DNA of 64,000 bases from Lethocerus indicus. Lineage: Eukaryota; Arthropoda; Insecta; Hemiptera; Belostomatidae. Under the pieces are notes generated by a model. It did not search any database. It saw only the letters and a program-made list of their open reading frames with translations, and was not told where the DNA came from. Shown here in pieces: positions 12,841 to 26,252 of the stretch. A program made the position numbers and the translations under genes. Within the stretch, counting starts at the first letter, position 1. Each line of letters starts with the position of its first letter. The stretch spans positions 3,720,001 to 3,784,000 of the forward strand of contig JACDQD010000004.1 of NCBI GenBank assembly GCA_019843655.1. Direction: 5' to 3'.

Positions 12841-15343
12841 GATCAGTCCCTCAGTGCCGAGCCTTACATGCATTAAAACATGCAGCAGAATAAAAAAAAA
12901 ATGAATCCTGAAAAATGTTCCCTGAAAAACCTTACTCGAAGTATACCTGGACATACCGCACTGCATAATTCTCCGATTATTATTGGAGCTGAAGGCGGTG
13001 TCGCGAATATCTAGAGGTATTCGTCGTAAAAGAAAATTCGCACAGACCAAAACTTAGACTGCATATTTCAAGGAACGGTATCAAAAATGAACCCATATTT
13101 ACCCATACTGAAACCATATTTTTATAAACGCACGTACCAAGTGCTTCCTGTACGCCATAATCCCCCACCCCCATCACCAACTAGTACCAGGTAAATCGGT
13201 ATATCGGATTTTGGACCGACGAATTTTTCACACCGAAAGCTGGTCAGTACTAGATAAGAGACGACTCGATGGAATTTGATCCGCCTGTGCAAATATGGAT
13301 TTTCAGTACACTGAATGCCATTCCCACCCTTTTACGGGACATGTATCTGCGATTTCGAATGGTATAAAACGGTGGTTATCTAATTTGTCAAATAATAAAA
13401 CTGTTATCGATGACGGAGATGTTCTAAATACACGGCATTATAAAACGTATATATTTGCATTATTGCATAAACTAAAAAAGACCGAGTCGGCACTTCTGCC
13501 TTCTGGGTTTGAGGTTCGATGTAGCGTTGAAATAAACTACGACCCAAAAGGAGCAGGAGCACCCAGTTTGTTTTAAGCATTCAATTTTAGTTATTTAAAA
13601 TGTATTTTTGCTGGTTCCGTATTTGTATCCGGATTATTAGTATTTAATCAGTAATCATGGATTTTCGAACATTCGGTGTTAATAGATAGTGGCGTCGTAG
13701 TTATCTTTTTGAATTCCAATATCAGATTGATGCGAATAAATGGAAGAGAGACGCGACCATATGTTTATTCCGATTTTGAGCGATTCTGACAGTGTAGATT
13801 AGAGTTTCTCGAAACGTGTTCGGCTCGCTGCCGCCCATTCAAAGATAGTTTTTTCCATCGTCCCCCGAGGAAAACCCTATCGCTTTTTCGACTAGTAATA
13901 ACATCGGCAATTATTAGCCCCTGAGGCCCTGATACCGGATCTTGGCAGCACCCCCACGGCGGCGATATCGCCCGCTTTCAGTATCACCGGTGTAGACGAA
14001 TGAAAACGACAATACCCCCAGTTACAGAAAATTTTCCAAGATAATACGGTGAACGTTAATTTGGACAACGTTCATGACATGGACGTTAAATTGTGAAATA
14101 ATTTGTTAGAGATTTTATTTTTTTCCGCAGTCAAAGTTATCGCTGTTGGGTCTCGCGCCTAAGTTAGTAGTCGTGTCGATTCACTTCTGACACTTCTAAA
14201 CTCCTCGTCCTCGTGTTGTAAACATTTTCCTTTGAGCTCGCTTTTTTCTAATGCACTAACGGTGACTACACATTACGTCTTTCACAATTTTATTAATTTT
14301 TAGTAAAATAATTTGCGGGGATCTTAACGTAATGAAAATTATTATTGTACGTTTTCCGCTTCATTTATCGTATCCCAGCATCCCTAGCATTTATATTTAA
14401 CCCTCATTCCCGCCACATCCTTGTTGAAACACTTTAAGAGCTTAGATACACGCCAACTTTTGAACATTTTTCCGGTCATCGATCAATCGTGGAGCCATTA
14501 GAATTCGTTATATGACAATTTGTTCTCGTGTAGCGGGTTGAATCTTATCTTATCTCGAATCTAGTCACCATTACGATCGGGATGCGGCGGAGTCCTATAC
14601 GATTTAATGTCGAGGAAAGTACCCCGGCGACACGCGTTATCCGAATGTCAGAGCGCTTTTCCGTCGCGGAGTTATCTGTTTATTGAAACAATTGCCCGCC
14701 GCGCGCTAGGGCCGATATGTCGCTGGCGAATTATCGAAAACACGGCCCTCAGAATGACAGGAGGAGTGGAGAGGAGTGGATTCCTAGATTGCGAGGAAGT
14801 ACAACATTTTGTACACAACATATGGGGCAGATAAGTTGGAATCGTGACTTTCCGCAAGCAAACATCGGCCTGCAAGCAAACAAACATGGCTTTCATTCTA
14901 CCCCTCTCTCTCTCGGCCCGCTCTGAATTTTATTCCTTTTCTGGCGGCAACTAATAGCGCGTCGCGTCCAACCGGTCCGTTGCCCTGGCCCTTCGAACAA
15001 ACTTTATAGCCGTCCCACCTAGAGGAAGACCAACAGTTATTTATGTATTTTTCGTACCGTTTGGTCTCAATTTGAACGCCTTTCCGAACTTGACAAGGAG
15101 AAGTTCAAAAATGGCTTCTATTCAGGAATGTTTCGTTAAAATAAATAAGTGGTGTATGAATGAATATATAATAGATTAGCTTATGCGAAGTAATAAATTC
15201 AAATCTCTAAATATGTCTGGCGGCGTCTAACTTTAAGGGATCTCTGTCCCAGACGACATATCTATATCGAACATTTTTCAAACAAATAAAGCTAATTATC
15301 ACTAACTAACTTACGGAACGTAATATTGTGTGTGGTTGGCATG

Positions 15344-15480
15344 GGTTGACCCCCTTGCTATTCCGCTGATAGTGGTGGTGGTGGGGGGGGTTCTAGAAGG
15401 AAAGGGCAGAACCCCTCCAGTGGAGCCCGCTCAGACGGTTTCCAAACACAGGTAAAATCCCGGAATAGCGGGGGTCAACC
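15344..15480. repeat. Nested imperfect inverted repeat
   Basis: The left arm (15,344-15,365) begins GGTTGACCCCC and ends GCTATTCCG. The right arm (15,461-15,480) is its reverse complement apart from two extra T in the left arm. Inside, GGGGTTCT (15,387-15,394) pairs with AGAACCCC (15,408-15,415) around a 13-base loop. The whole could fold as a branched hairpin of about 137 bases. Candidates are a remnant of a small foldback element, a cruciform or a structured RNA; no open frame or target-site duplication is evident. Confidence 0.7.
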
Positions 15481-18400
15481 GAGTTTCTTCCCACACTATT
15501 ACGCGATCCTACCTAAGTGATAATTCAAGTTCTGACCGGGGAAACCTTCGCTCTAATAAAGTTAACTTGTCGCTACAATAATTAAACGAAATAAATGTTT
15601 ACTTAAACGCGGTGGAGACTGGACGACCGCCCTAACCTCCCACCTTTGCAGTCGCTGTCATACCGTCTCCATATTACGCAACCTATAGAATATTACATTT
15701 TAGTATGGTCATCGGGGAGCCCCCAACGGAAGTTGGACCGCGGTCCTGACGGATGCCTCCCAACGGACCGGTGCGGGGTTTATTTAATATTTCAGTAACG
15801 GTCCGTATGAGATGTGCAAATTTAAATAACGTTCCAACACCGACGGACGAAATTGCAAAGGGGAGAGTGGGAGGGAAAAGGGACGGTGCCGTCGAGTAGG
15901 CCGCATTCCGAGCGCCTGTCACCTCCGATTATACCGCCGGACCTAAACGGTATTATTATTTTCGATGACCACGAGGGTTGACTACTCACTCTGGGGGTGA
16001 CTAAAAATTAAATTACGCCCAGTTGCCCACGCGACCCCCTCCTCTCCTTCCTTACAATATGCCGACTTCATGCCTGTGAACGAGCGATGACGTTCCGAGG
16101 TCCACGCATTATTACCGATCGGTCGGATTCCATTAGCTCAAACAGGTTTTGGAAAACAGTGTCTCTTTATGGACGACTAATATACGGAGGAAGACCTACA
16201 CGACTATGTAAGAGAGTAATACAGGCAATAATGCCTGGCATCTGTAATATAACTTGCATTAACAACCGATACGTGTGCACAAATACATACAAAATAATTT
16301 GTCTACTATCTAAAGTTGGAAAAAAGTAAACGAATTGAGAAATTAAAAATAAAGAAATCGAAAATACACAAACTGAAGGTTACACTTTAATTTCCACTTT
16401 CCAATGCATTCTTTACATTACTATATTCAGCCTTTGAATATTTTCACAGTTACTTTTCTAATGATAAGCACTATTTGACAGTATTTATCGAATATGATTA
16501 AATAATAAAACGTAATTTCGTGCCCATCCTATAGTTATTGATCATATATGATTGTTTACTATTTTAAGATCTTGGGGTCCATTCACCGTGAACTCTTCTT
16601 CATCGGCTCATTCTTGCCGTCGGTTTCTCCCGCGCATTCTTCGTCGGGGACATTTTTCCTCGTGCTGCCGCCACCGTATCGACCGACCGACTACCTTTAT
16701 GAAGCTATCTCGATTTTTTATGAATACCTTCCTTCGAAATTTTCATACACATATAGATTCGTTTGCAGATCACAGTGCACTTTGATAATTAAAGGATTCG
16801 CGAAAAAAATTGCAGAAGCGAGATTTCCGGCGAAATGCACTACAATAAGAATACGATATTGGGGGTGAAATTGATGTTCGAATTATAGGAAATACGTGGG
16901 AACCTTTGTAAGAAACATAAGAGGAGCCCGATGAAACATTTAAAGCGCTGAATGCGAGATGGGGATACAATCCAAACGCGGGGGTTGCCACCTGTAGACT
17001 GGGCCTAGTAAACTTCCACTATGTATCCTCCGCACAGATTGCTTAGGCACATCCCAACAATTTATAATTACACAATTATAACAGTAGATGAAAAATTTGA
17101 AAACTAGACTAAATCATAAGATAACCTTAAGGACGTTTCACGTGCAGAACCCAACATTACCTTCGGGTGTGAACACCCCAGGGCAAATGCGAAACTAGTC
17201 TTAACTCCAATGTTCCAGAGTTATATCGAAACAGATCGAACGACGTCGAAACTTTTTTCTATCCGGAGACAATCAGAAAGTTATATCCTATAGAAACAAC
17301 GCACTTCCTGTTGGTATCCCTCGAGTTTTACCCTTTACCTTACAGAAGGGTTGTTTCGTTTCTAAACAAAAATAGTTACGTTTTTTAGATTTCTGTATGC
17401 GTTAAGAATGATGGTGATCGAAAAACCACTAATTTTTGTTTTAATACTTCATTTTATATTATATTTTACAGTATAATATTTTGTGTATTATTGTATTGTT
17501 TTATTATTTATACCATACGACGCGGATAAAATATAACCTTAAAACATTTCAAATTTAGTTTGGCTGAATTGGTTGATGATTGGTTGGAGTGACTTCGGTG
17601 TGAAAAATCAGGTTGCCTCTTACCAGTGGCAACTTGGTACAGAACAAATCAACAAGATCTGGAACCTCGGGTAGAAAATTATGGCGTTAGGACTGAAAGT
17701 GTTTCAGTTCAGTAACGAGTTACTGTAACTCCGCGCTGAGAAAAGTATAGAACTTGGATTCGGCTGGTTCGGGCTGGAATGAAAGAATTTCCGATTTGGA
17801 AACTTGAAACTAAAACCGTTGGCAGTGTAAACGACAGCGTGGTAAGAGTTAAGGAGGAGGGCAGCTAGTAGGGCCCGCCACCGTTCCACCCAACTAGCTC
17901 ATTACATTTGTACCTGTTGATGCGTTTAGCTAAAATGTTGACCTCACAATAATAAATATATTATAAACAATATAATATCGATATATAACGAGCTAGTAGA
18001 AATTTAAAATGTTCATTAATTACTCACACATGGAAATGAAGACCGGATTCTCTGCTCAAACTGGAAATGTTATTCCCTAGTTAGCATTCCCTTTTGGTAT
18101 TTATTTCTTAATTTTATTTCAGTTATTTTATTTTGGTTTAGTCAATAGCTTAGCACATTTGATAGGAATTCCCTCTGTACTGCCTGACGTCATACAGTTG
18201 GAACTCTCTGAGGGGTTTTAGCAGTTTAATCAAATCCCTTGATCCAAACTGTAGACCATAATGGGTCCCGGTAGAATTCAACATCTTCTTTTCACATCTT
18301 CGAAGACTTCTCCGAATTGCACAAGTCGTGATATTCGAAACGCTCGAAAATCATTTTTAATCTTTTATTTGTCTTCGTAAAATGACGGCAATACACTTGT

Positions 18401-20700
18401 CATCGGTTCACGTTAAATGAGCACATTGTAAATTTTGAACAGAGCGCTGGCTTGACTTTATTTCCGAAACGCTATTTCACAACGGCGGTGTTCGGAATAT
18501 TGAATTCACGTTCGTGTTTCATACAGTCTTATTTATTTATTGATGGTTGACCTTGTTTAACGATGTAATCTTTCTCGCTGTCGAGCCAGTTCAAATATGT
18601 AATCAGATGTAGGATGCGTCTGGACACGCAACAGCTTATCCCATCCACGCAACTAAACAAGCTGCCGACTTCGAGGGTCCCTTTTTTCCACATTTTTTGG
18701 ACGAAAATTTAAAAAACCTACTACCTAATTACAGTTCCCGAAATTACAGACCTTGCGTGCCATTTGTGGATTTTTTAAGGACGCAAAATGTTCAGCTCGG
18801 GTCTCGAATCTCGGATTTGCGAATCTCCAGAGTTAATATTATACAAATAAACTAAACATTATGATTCACGAAAAGATTAGCATAATAACATTATATGCAT
18901 CGATTCTGTATCAACTGTTGTGACTGCTATTCTTTATCAATGGTAAAATCAGTTATTTTAAAATAGAAAGATTATTTAATTACACAAATATAATATAAAT
19001 TAATAGTTGTATTTACTTCTGATAATTCGTTAATTTAGTCCCTTTCCTGCTTTCTATCGGTGGCTGTTTCAGGATATATGGCCGGAGGATATCAGAAGAC
19101 TGAATAACTTGTGTTACTGTCTTTATTTGATTTTACGTTTTGTCTAATTCGGGTCGCCTGTGTAAATTGTATTTTTGCCAGTCGATATCTCTGTCTCCTT
19201 GTCATTTTTAATTTTTCGAAAATATTTTATTCCTAGAAAATTAAATGCCAACACAATAGAATTTATAGTTTGTGTGCATGATAACCGCGATCAATGAAAT
19301 GGCAGAAACCTTAATTATAATAATACAAATAAAAACGCGTGTCTGGTCCAGGAAGCGAGAGTAGTCAGAAGATGTCCCCTTACAAAGTCCGACAGAAGAC
19401 CTTCGCGGACCGCCAATCTGCGTTCCAAATTTACGTTAATTATATATCAGGAAAGTAGTGTAGACGAAGTTAAGAAACCTTAGTCCCCCTTGGTGAGTAG
19501 AGACCTTCCCCTACTGCACTACTAGTAGCTAGCATGTTTTCGGTCGTTGTCTTCCGCTGCTCTCATCTAACTGTAACACTGGGGAGGGAAAGGGACAGAT
19601 AAGGTGAGAGAGGAGATAAGGAGAGTGAGTGAGAGAGAAAATCTCTATTACCCGAGGTGCTGACTTGATTAGTAAACTGCTTCACCTCATTTTCCTATTA
19701 GCCTGGCATAATTGCCACCACGCCGAAACCTCCTAAGTCGTTTAACATATTTATTATAATCATTAACAATTAATTGACCCACGAGTCATTCAATACCGGC
19801 TGTGTTGTATTTAAAAATAATCGATATTTAAATTTTCACCCTTGATACGTGTCTGGGTATTAAAAGAACATCAAAATTATATCAAATAATGTGACAGAAA
19901 AATAGCAATACCACTACTTGGGAAAAGCCAAGCTGATACAAATCAAGCACCTAGTATCTCGTTTTTGTACTTTCTGTAACTATAAATAGTTATATATGTC
20001 AAATTTCAAATACTTTTTCGGTCTGCATATGTTATGTGTTAAACTCCTAAAAAATTAAGTACAGTAATATGTATAGCGTTTGTTCAAATTCATTACATTC
20101 TAAATATTATAACTTCAATTGTACTGAAACTTGTTAAAGTTTCACGAATTGGACAGCGACACACCCCCTGGAAGGACAACAGAGGCGGTGAGGAATAATA
20201 CCAGTGGCAAAGCCCTAGTAGATTTTTTGGTTGTTTTTTTTAGTTAATTCTCTCTTCTGGGTGTTATGTGTGGTAGCTTTATTCTCTATACTGCTTGACA
20301 AATCGTACTTTAACCTTCACTCCTGAATTAACTTATTTCACTTCATTTTTACTGTTAGATTCTTCACGTGAATCTTCGTTAGGGATAATTTTCCTCGTTT
20401 CCGAGCAAAGTACTACCCCTGTCCAGCCACGTTCAGGCGACTACTGACGGTGGAAGAAACTCACTCGGTGATATTACTTTACTCTTCCTCCTCGTCAGTG
20501 TACCGAATCCCAGAAATCGGTGAAGTACCTCGGGCCACCCATAGACGACAAACGTTGTGGTTAATCCATATAAAAAGTTCGAAGATAAACAGGCGAAAGG
20601 CAGAGTAAGTTGTATCTCACACAAATATATTCTATTTTTTTTAATAATTTGAAAGTTCGAGACGAATTACAGAATCAGTAAGTTCTTCTGAAATATATTC

Positions 20701-21835
20701 ACCGGTATAGAGTGGCCTTCTTCAGTCTGAGTGCCAATTATAATTGATTGTCCGTGCTGGAGGTGCCGAGATTAGTACGGTTTTTGTTTCTGTAAAGGTT
20801 GTCCCCCTTTATGCTGTAAGAAACATTTGACAAAGTTAGTGTCATGTGGAGTAAGTTCAACTCATTATTCACTTAATAGACGTGAAGATAATGATTTCTT
20901 ATAAAGAATGAGACTCAAACAAATGAATATTTGAGAAAGACATGGTTTTATCGTCACAAAAATTTTAATTGCTCTTATATATAATTGATTCTTTCATCAA
21001 ACCAACTCGCTTACTAATTGTTTCTATTCTTCTTTCTAAATCAGAGTCTAAATAAGTGCTGCAAAAAATTGGACAAAATCAAAACTCTAACTTCCTTTGA
21101 TTTTCTCGTATTGTGGTGTTCGTTATAGCAAGATTATAAATTCTAAAATTGATATCAAATATTGAATACACGATAAAGTCAGCCCCAACACTTGGATTCA
21201 TTTGTCCGCCGTTACCTAAGTTTGAAACTGGAGTGATAGGGCAAGAGCTATCTAGCGTCGATACACATAATTGATCATTGACCAATTTCTTCTTCGGTGT
21301 AATATGAATACAGGAAATCATTCAGATGCAGATACTGAATTATTTTCGGTGAGCTGTAAATATGGTCCCAAGATAATTTATTACTTTGTACTTAAGCATG
21401 TAGTCTGTTTCTTGTAAAATTTGAATATTAACCATTAGTTAGTTTCCTTCCAATTTATTGCCACCACAAATATAGGGGCTCTTATAGTTGTATAAAAAGA
21501 CTCAACAGTTCTGGCAAAAATTCAAAGTATTGATATGAAGATTACATAAAAATGAAGAAGGTTGTAGATATTAACAAGAAAATAGTAAATATTTTATCAG
21601 TTATCAGGAACCAGTAAATATTTAAAAATGTTAGATTAAACACAGATCAGCTGTTCTCAGATAGATGTGATTCTTCTTTTAATATGAACAGTGTAACAAA
21701 AAGAGAAACATCTTCTAGGAACCCTTAAAAGAAATGTGGATGTAAACTTTGCAGGTCATTTTCAATTTGATACAGTGAAGAATCAACTATGTATGGAACA
21801 ATATTATATGAAAATATAGAAAATTAAATTCAACA

Positions 21836-21885
<50 letters not shown>

Positions 21886-22179
21886 GCAGAGAGAGAGTAA
21901 TTTAAAATACCATTTCTATTGTAAATAATTGAGCTGTGATAAGCCATTACCAAAAGAATTGTTGAAAAAAATTCGGATAATTAAACTTGATTTTGTATAT
22001 AATTAATTGCAGATAACAAACCATATAAATTCTTCTACTTTATATAATACATACAACAAAACATAATATTTTAAAAAACAAATATTTTTTATTCAATTTT
22101 TTTGTTAAATGAATAGATATTTCAAAAATTAATTTCGTTTGGTATTTGAGAATATATTTTATTCCAGCTTAGTGAGGAT
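20701..22179. other. AT-rich upstream flank of Rab8
   Basis: No gene is supported here. This is where the sequence changes from CpG-normal to AT-rich and CpG-poor. A minus-strand open frame at 21,079-21,321 has no recognisable domain and is probably chance. A TA microsatellite lies at 21,841-21,882. The stretch TTTTATTCCAG just before 22,175 resembles a splice acceptor, so a non-coding upstream Rab8 exon is possible. Confidence 0.5.
21841..21882. repeat. (TA)n microsatellite
   Basis: About 21 TA units about 425 bases upstream of the Rab8 start codon. Confidence 0.95.
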
Positions 22180-22306
22180 GAGAAATGTTGGCAGCATTAG
22201 CGATTCGATAGGGCGGCGAACGGGCCAGATCGAGTAACCAGTGGCCCATGGAAGGTGGATAGGTGTCAAGTTAGAAAAATTTGTAAATTACTTATCATTC
22301 CGGATA
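22180..22306 (+). promoter_or_regulatory. CpG-rich Rab8 5' leader with short uORF
   Basis: A short CpG-dense patch lies immediately before the Rab8 start, inside otherwise CpG-poor DNA. That is the usual look of an unmethylated promoter or first exon. An upstream ATG at 22,248 opens a four-residue frame that stops at 22,262, so it could slightly damp translation of Rab8. No TATA box is obvious. Confidence 0.5.
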
Positions 22307-24295
22307 ATGGCCAAAACGTACGATTATTTATTCAAACTGTTACTTATAGGCGATTCGGGCGTAGGTAAGACGTGTGTCCTGTTCAGATTTTCCGAGGATG
22401 CATTCAACACTACTTTTATTTCGACCATAGGTAAGTCAAGTCGTCTGTGTGTGTGTGTGCGAGTGTGTGTGTGTCTCTGTCTTGCATTAGTTAAATGTAT
22501 ATTGCAAACATTACGGGTCTCCGTCATGCATAGATTTATGCCCTATATTAAGACCTAGTTTTATTCGAGTTGGTCAAAAGACTAATATGGGTGTAACCAA
22601 ATAAGGAGCCGAATATGCCGACTTTTTTTTTCTGTTCCCTAACACAAGAACAGCAGGTTGGTGTTAAAAAAGGCCCACGTTATTTCGGTAACCGTATGTT
22701 GAAATATTAATTTGACAAGATTAATTTTTGTCTATAGAGTATCATAAGAATGAACTGTAACCCACTTGTTTAAACTTCAGAAATAGAAATTGATGTAAAC
22801 ATGAAACATTAAAGCAAAAGCTATGTCTACCAGTTCCTATTTCATGTGATTAGTAGCTTTATTAACTTAATGAGTTCTTTCTCCAAAATAATATCATACA
22901 GCGAAATAAAAAGTTACATTCAATAATACCCCGTTTATTTGGTTGAATCAGAATACCAATGTCTCCATTGTATTAATTCTCTTACCATAACAAGGTTTAA
23001 AATTTAAGGTTTGTGCTTGTTTTTTTATAGGTAGGCTCATGAACATTAAAATGTATTTGTGCATCCACATTAAAGTAAAATAAAATTAAATTAAAGGTCT
23101 ACTCTTTCTATACATAATATCAAGTTATTTAATTCGATTGAAAATGTTGATTTAAATTAATGTATAGGCTTATAGGTTTTAGTGTCATTATACTGTTTTG
23201 TGCTATTTATAAGTGGTCCCAAATTATAGACCAAGATTAAAATATACATTCCTCATTAAATTTAAGTAGCTTGAAATGTTATTATTAGAATAAAATAGTT
23301 CATTCGTATGATTTTACTATTTTGTTCATCCAGTATATAAAATCTATTTTATATTATCATTTTCATGAAACATCTCTCTTGTGTATAGATTATTTGTCAT
23401 TATTTCATGTAGTAGTAGTTATATTGGTACAATTATTCTGTCCAGTTCAGTTCTGCTTTGTACATTTGTGTATTTGTGAGAGAGAAACATAGAAAATAAA
23501 GTACAGTATTTCGTATAACATAAATGCAAAATATTTAATACTTATTTGATCATTATATTTTTGTGTAGCTGTGCAGTAATTTTTCATTTATTTGTTGCAT
23601 CTAAAAATAATTATGAATATTATTTTCCTACACAATAGGTATAGACTTCAAAATTAGGACAATAGAACTTGACGGTAAAAAGATAAAATTACAAATATGG
23701 GACACGGCTGGCCAGGAGCGCTTCCGCACAATAACTACAGCATATTATCGAGGCGCAATGGGTATCATGCTAGTTTATGACATCACTAATGAGAAGAGTT
23801 TTGACAATATCAAGAACTGGATAAGGAATATTGAAGAAAATGCATCAGCCGATGTTGAAAAAATGCTTCTGGGAAATAAATGCGAAGTTAATGACAAAAG
23901 ACAGGTATATCCAAAATTTAGAATGCAATGGAGTGTAGGTAGCTGTAGTAGGTCATTCTTTTTAATTAAATGAATTTTTTAATGTATATAGAAATTGACT
24001 CTACAGTATGATAACGTTAAGTACTCATGAATAATTCCCAGAGATAAACTGATGGCAGTAGAATATTCTTTATATGGGTAATCAATTATTCATAAAAAGT
24101 ATGAAATGTAACTATAATAATAATTTTTACTGTTCAAAATACAACTTAGTTATGACAAAATCCCTATATTTTAAATTGTTAATGACTTATTCATTAATGT
24201 GTTAATCTATCAAACTTTGATATCTTTGATGCATAGAATTTGAAAACTGTTCATTCTGTGGGAAAATTTAACTATTGTTTAGCATTAATAAATTT

Positions 24296-24345
<50 letters not shown>

Positions 24346-26112
24346 TAAGTTTCAGGTAAAATATTTAGTATTCTTAAAAATTATATTATGGAAGTATGCA
24401 ATTAAATTTATTGTTGTCTGAAAGGTGTCAAAGGAGAGAGGTGAACAACTGGCCATTGAATATGGAATTAAATTTATGGAAACAAGTGCAAAGGCATCCA
24501 TAAATGTTGAGGAAGCTTTCTTTACGCTCGCTCGAGATATTAAAACAAAAATGGAAAAAAAATTGGTATGTTTCCAAGCAATTATTTTCATTACTACTTA
24601 TTTGTATATCTTAAACTACTGAAAATCTGGTAGGAATTCTTTACTGTTATTAATATTTACAAATAGTATAATAATAATAATAATCAGTTAGCCTTAATTA
24701 TGGTGCCATTATATTTTATTTTTCATTACATATGTAACATGTTTATTTACTACATATTCAGAAATAGCACTTCATGTGAGAAAGTGAAATCAAGGATTTT
24801 TAATGGTGAATAAATATTAAATTGTTTCAAACACTGTATTTTTAATGGAGAAACATTGTTGAATAAGTAATTTTTGTCTTGATTAAATGATTTTAATCAT
24901 GGATTTCTTTTGTACAAGGAATGGTATGGACTATGTTAATATATTAATTTATTTTGTTTTGTTAGTATTTCTAACATATTGCTCTTTTCTGTTCTTTCCT
25001 TGTCACCTTGCGGTCTGCTGACATAATGCAGAAGGTAATTATTAAAGAAAAAGAAGCATGTTCTTGTTTTGAAAGCATGGTTTGTTTTTTTATCGGATAA
25101 ATATTATATTTATTTCATTTTCATGTAATTTTGTTTTGTGTTGTTCTTATTCACATCTCATTAGACAGTTTTTATCCAGCACAGATAGTTGTTTTTAATT
25201 GTTTCTCTTTTTTGTCATTAGATCTAATTTGTGAATTGTCATAAGAGTCTCACATAGTTATTGTGTTTATCTTAGAAGATAACTGATTCTGAGTCATCCT
25301 TTGATTATAGCCCATCCTGGAACCTACAGCCTTTTTCATCATAGATTACAGTACATATTAAATTTTATTAGACATTTTTTACTTAAATTGAATAGCATAA
25401 TGAAAACTCCCTTTTTTTCAAAAATAGAATAAATGGGGCTGTAGGGACATAAGAGTTCAACTACTTTAAATTATAAAAGCTGATGGAACATGTAGTTTTT
25501 ACATATTTATAAGAATTTTACTTATTGCCTTTCTCTCTCTCTCTCCCCTCTCTCCGTGTCCCTCGGTTTTGTCTCTATCATATTGACAATTAGTACATAC
25601 ATGTTTGTTCAGAATGAGTCATCTGAGTAAAATTCTTCTTTCCCTTCATTAATAATGAGTTAACTACCATTGTTAGGAGGGTGTAAGGCTGTCCTCAATC
25701 AGGCATGATTATTCACTTGTTGATGTGTGTATTTTTACTTGAAATTTAATTTTAAAATAACATTGTTCGTAGTATAAAAATGAGTACTTCAAACACAATT
25801 TGATTTTATTTAGTCTGATAATATTATCAAAGCTGTTAATAATACTACAAATAATAATAGTAACGAACTTAATAATAAAGAATTAAGTGGTTTAAGTACT
25901 GTCAATTATTGATTCATAACCTTCTCTTTGAATTTATATTAGCCTGCATATTGGCAGAGGCACAATTAAGAACGGCTAAAAAAATATATTAATGCATCGA
26001 CATTTTGGTTTTGTAGGAGGCTAGTAATCCACCAAAAGGAGGACATCAGTTGAAAGCAGCTGAACCGAACAGAAAACCAACTAACTGGTTGTCAAAGTGT
26101 TCGTTGCTTTGA
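22307..26112 (+). CDS. Rab8: Rab8 small GTPase
   Basis: Rab8 is a GTP-switch protein that directs post-Golgi vesicles to the plasma membrane and cilium. Coding exons: 22,307-22,430, 23,639-23,904, 24,425-24,565 and 26,017-26,112. All borders are GT/AG with matching phases, giving 208 residues (human Rab8 has 207). The P-loop GDSGVGKT is at 15-22, switch I Thr at 40, WDTAGQE at 62-68 and the ETSAK motif lies near 150. The C-terminus is CSLL, a prenylation signal. The start [15 protein letters not shown] matches the family exactly. Oddity: the guanine-specificity motif NKxD reads NKCE at 121-124 (codon GAA at 23,884-23,886), a conservative but unusual change. The first intron opens with a GT microsatellite. 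Identification is very secure. Confidence 0.98.
22445..22474. repeat. Imperfect (GT)n in Rab8 intron 1
   Basis: A GT run interrupted by GCGA begins 14 bases after the exon 1 donor. It extends an apparent open frame past the donor, which can mislead gene prediction. Confidence 0.9.
24299..24341. repeat. (TA)n in Rab8 intron 2
   Basis: About 21 TA units, 84 bases upstream of Rab8 exon 3. Confidence 0.95.
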
Positions 26113-26230
26113 CCATTCCAAGAGCTGCAACCATGTTATATTACTCTCTTCCCATCTTATTATCCCAGCAGTATCTGGTCATTGAAAAATTGTTGGTCTT
26201 GGACTGCTGAAGTTGGCAGTGAATCTTCAT

Positions 26231-26252
26231 CAGCAGCAGCAGCAGCAGCAGC
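26231..26252 (+). repeat. (CAG)7 in Rab8 3' UTR
   Basis: Seven CAG units, 119 bases after the Rab8 stop codon. They read as poly-Gln in one frame, but that frame has no supporting homology, so I treat it as an untranslated trinucleotide repeat. Confidence 0.85.

Larger units (their letters stand above)
1..20700. other. Gene-poor, CpG-normal flank
   Basis: I see no protein-coding gene I can defend here. Open frames are short, overlap on several strands and frames, and have no recognisable domains. CpG is frequent (about 15 in the 120 bases at 8,341-8,460), unlike the right two thirds of the window. Homopolymer tracts occur near 740-757 (C) and 4,221-4,229 (G). It may be intergenic or intronic DNA of a gene lying outside the window; short exons or non-coding RNA genes could be missed by eye. 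Confidence 0.6.

Noticed and set aside
13295..13576. 93-codon plus-strand frame in the left flank
   Set aside because: Not recognised, with no splice partners or domain features. It could be chance.
14607..14926. Three overlapping frames of about 70 codons on both strands
   Set aside because: Mutually overlapping frames without domains are expected in GC-richer, stop-poor DNA.
25031..25035. Possible 3-base micro-exon (CAG|AAG|GTAATT) between Rab8 exons 3 and 4
   Set aside because: Exon 3 joins exon 4 in frame and matches Rab8 without it.
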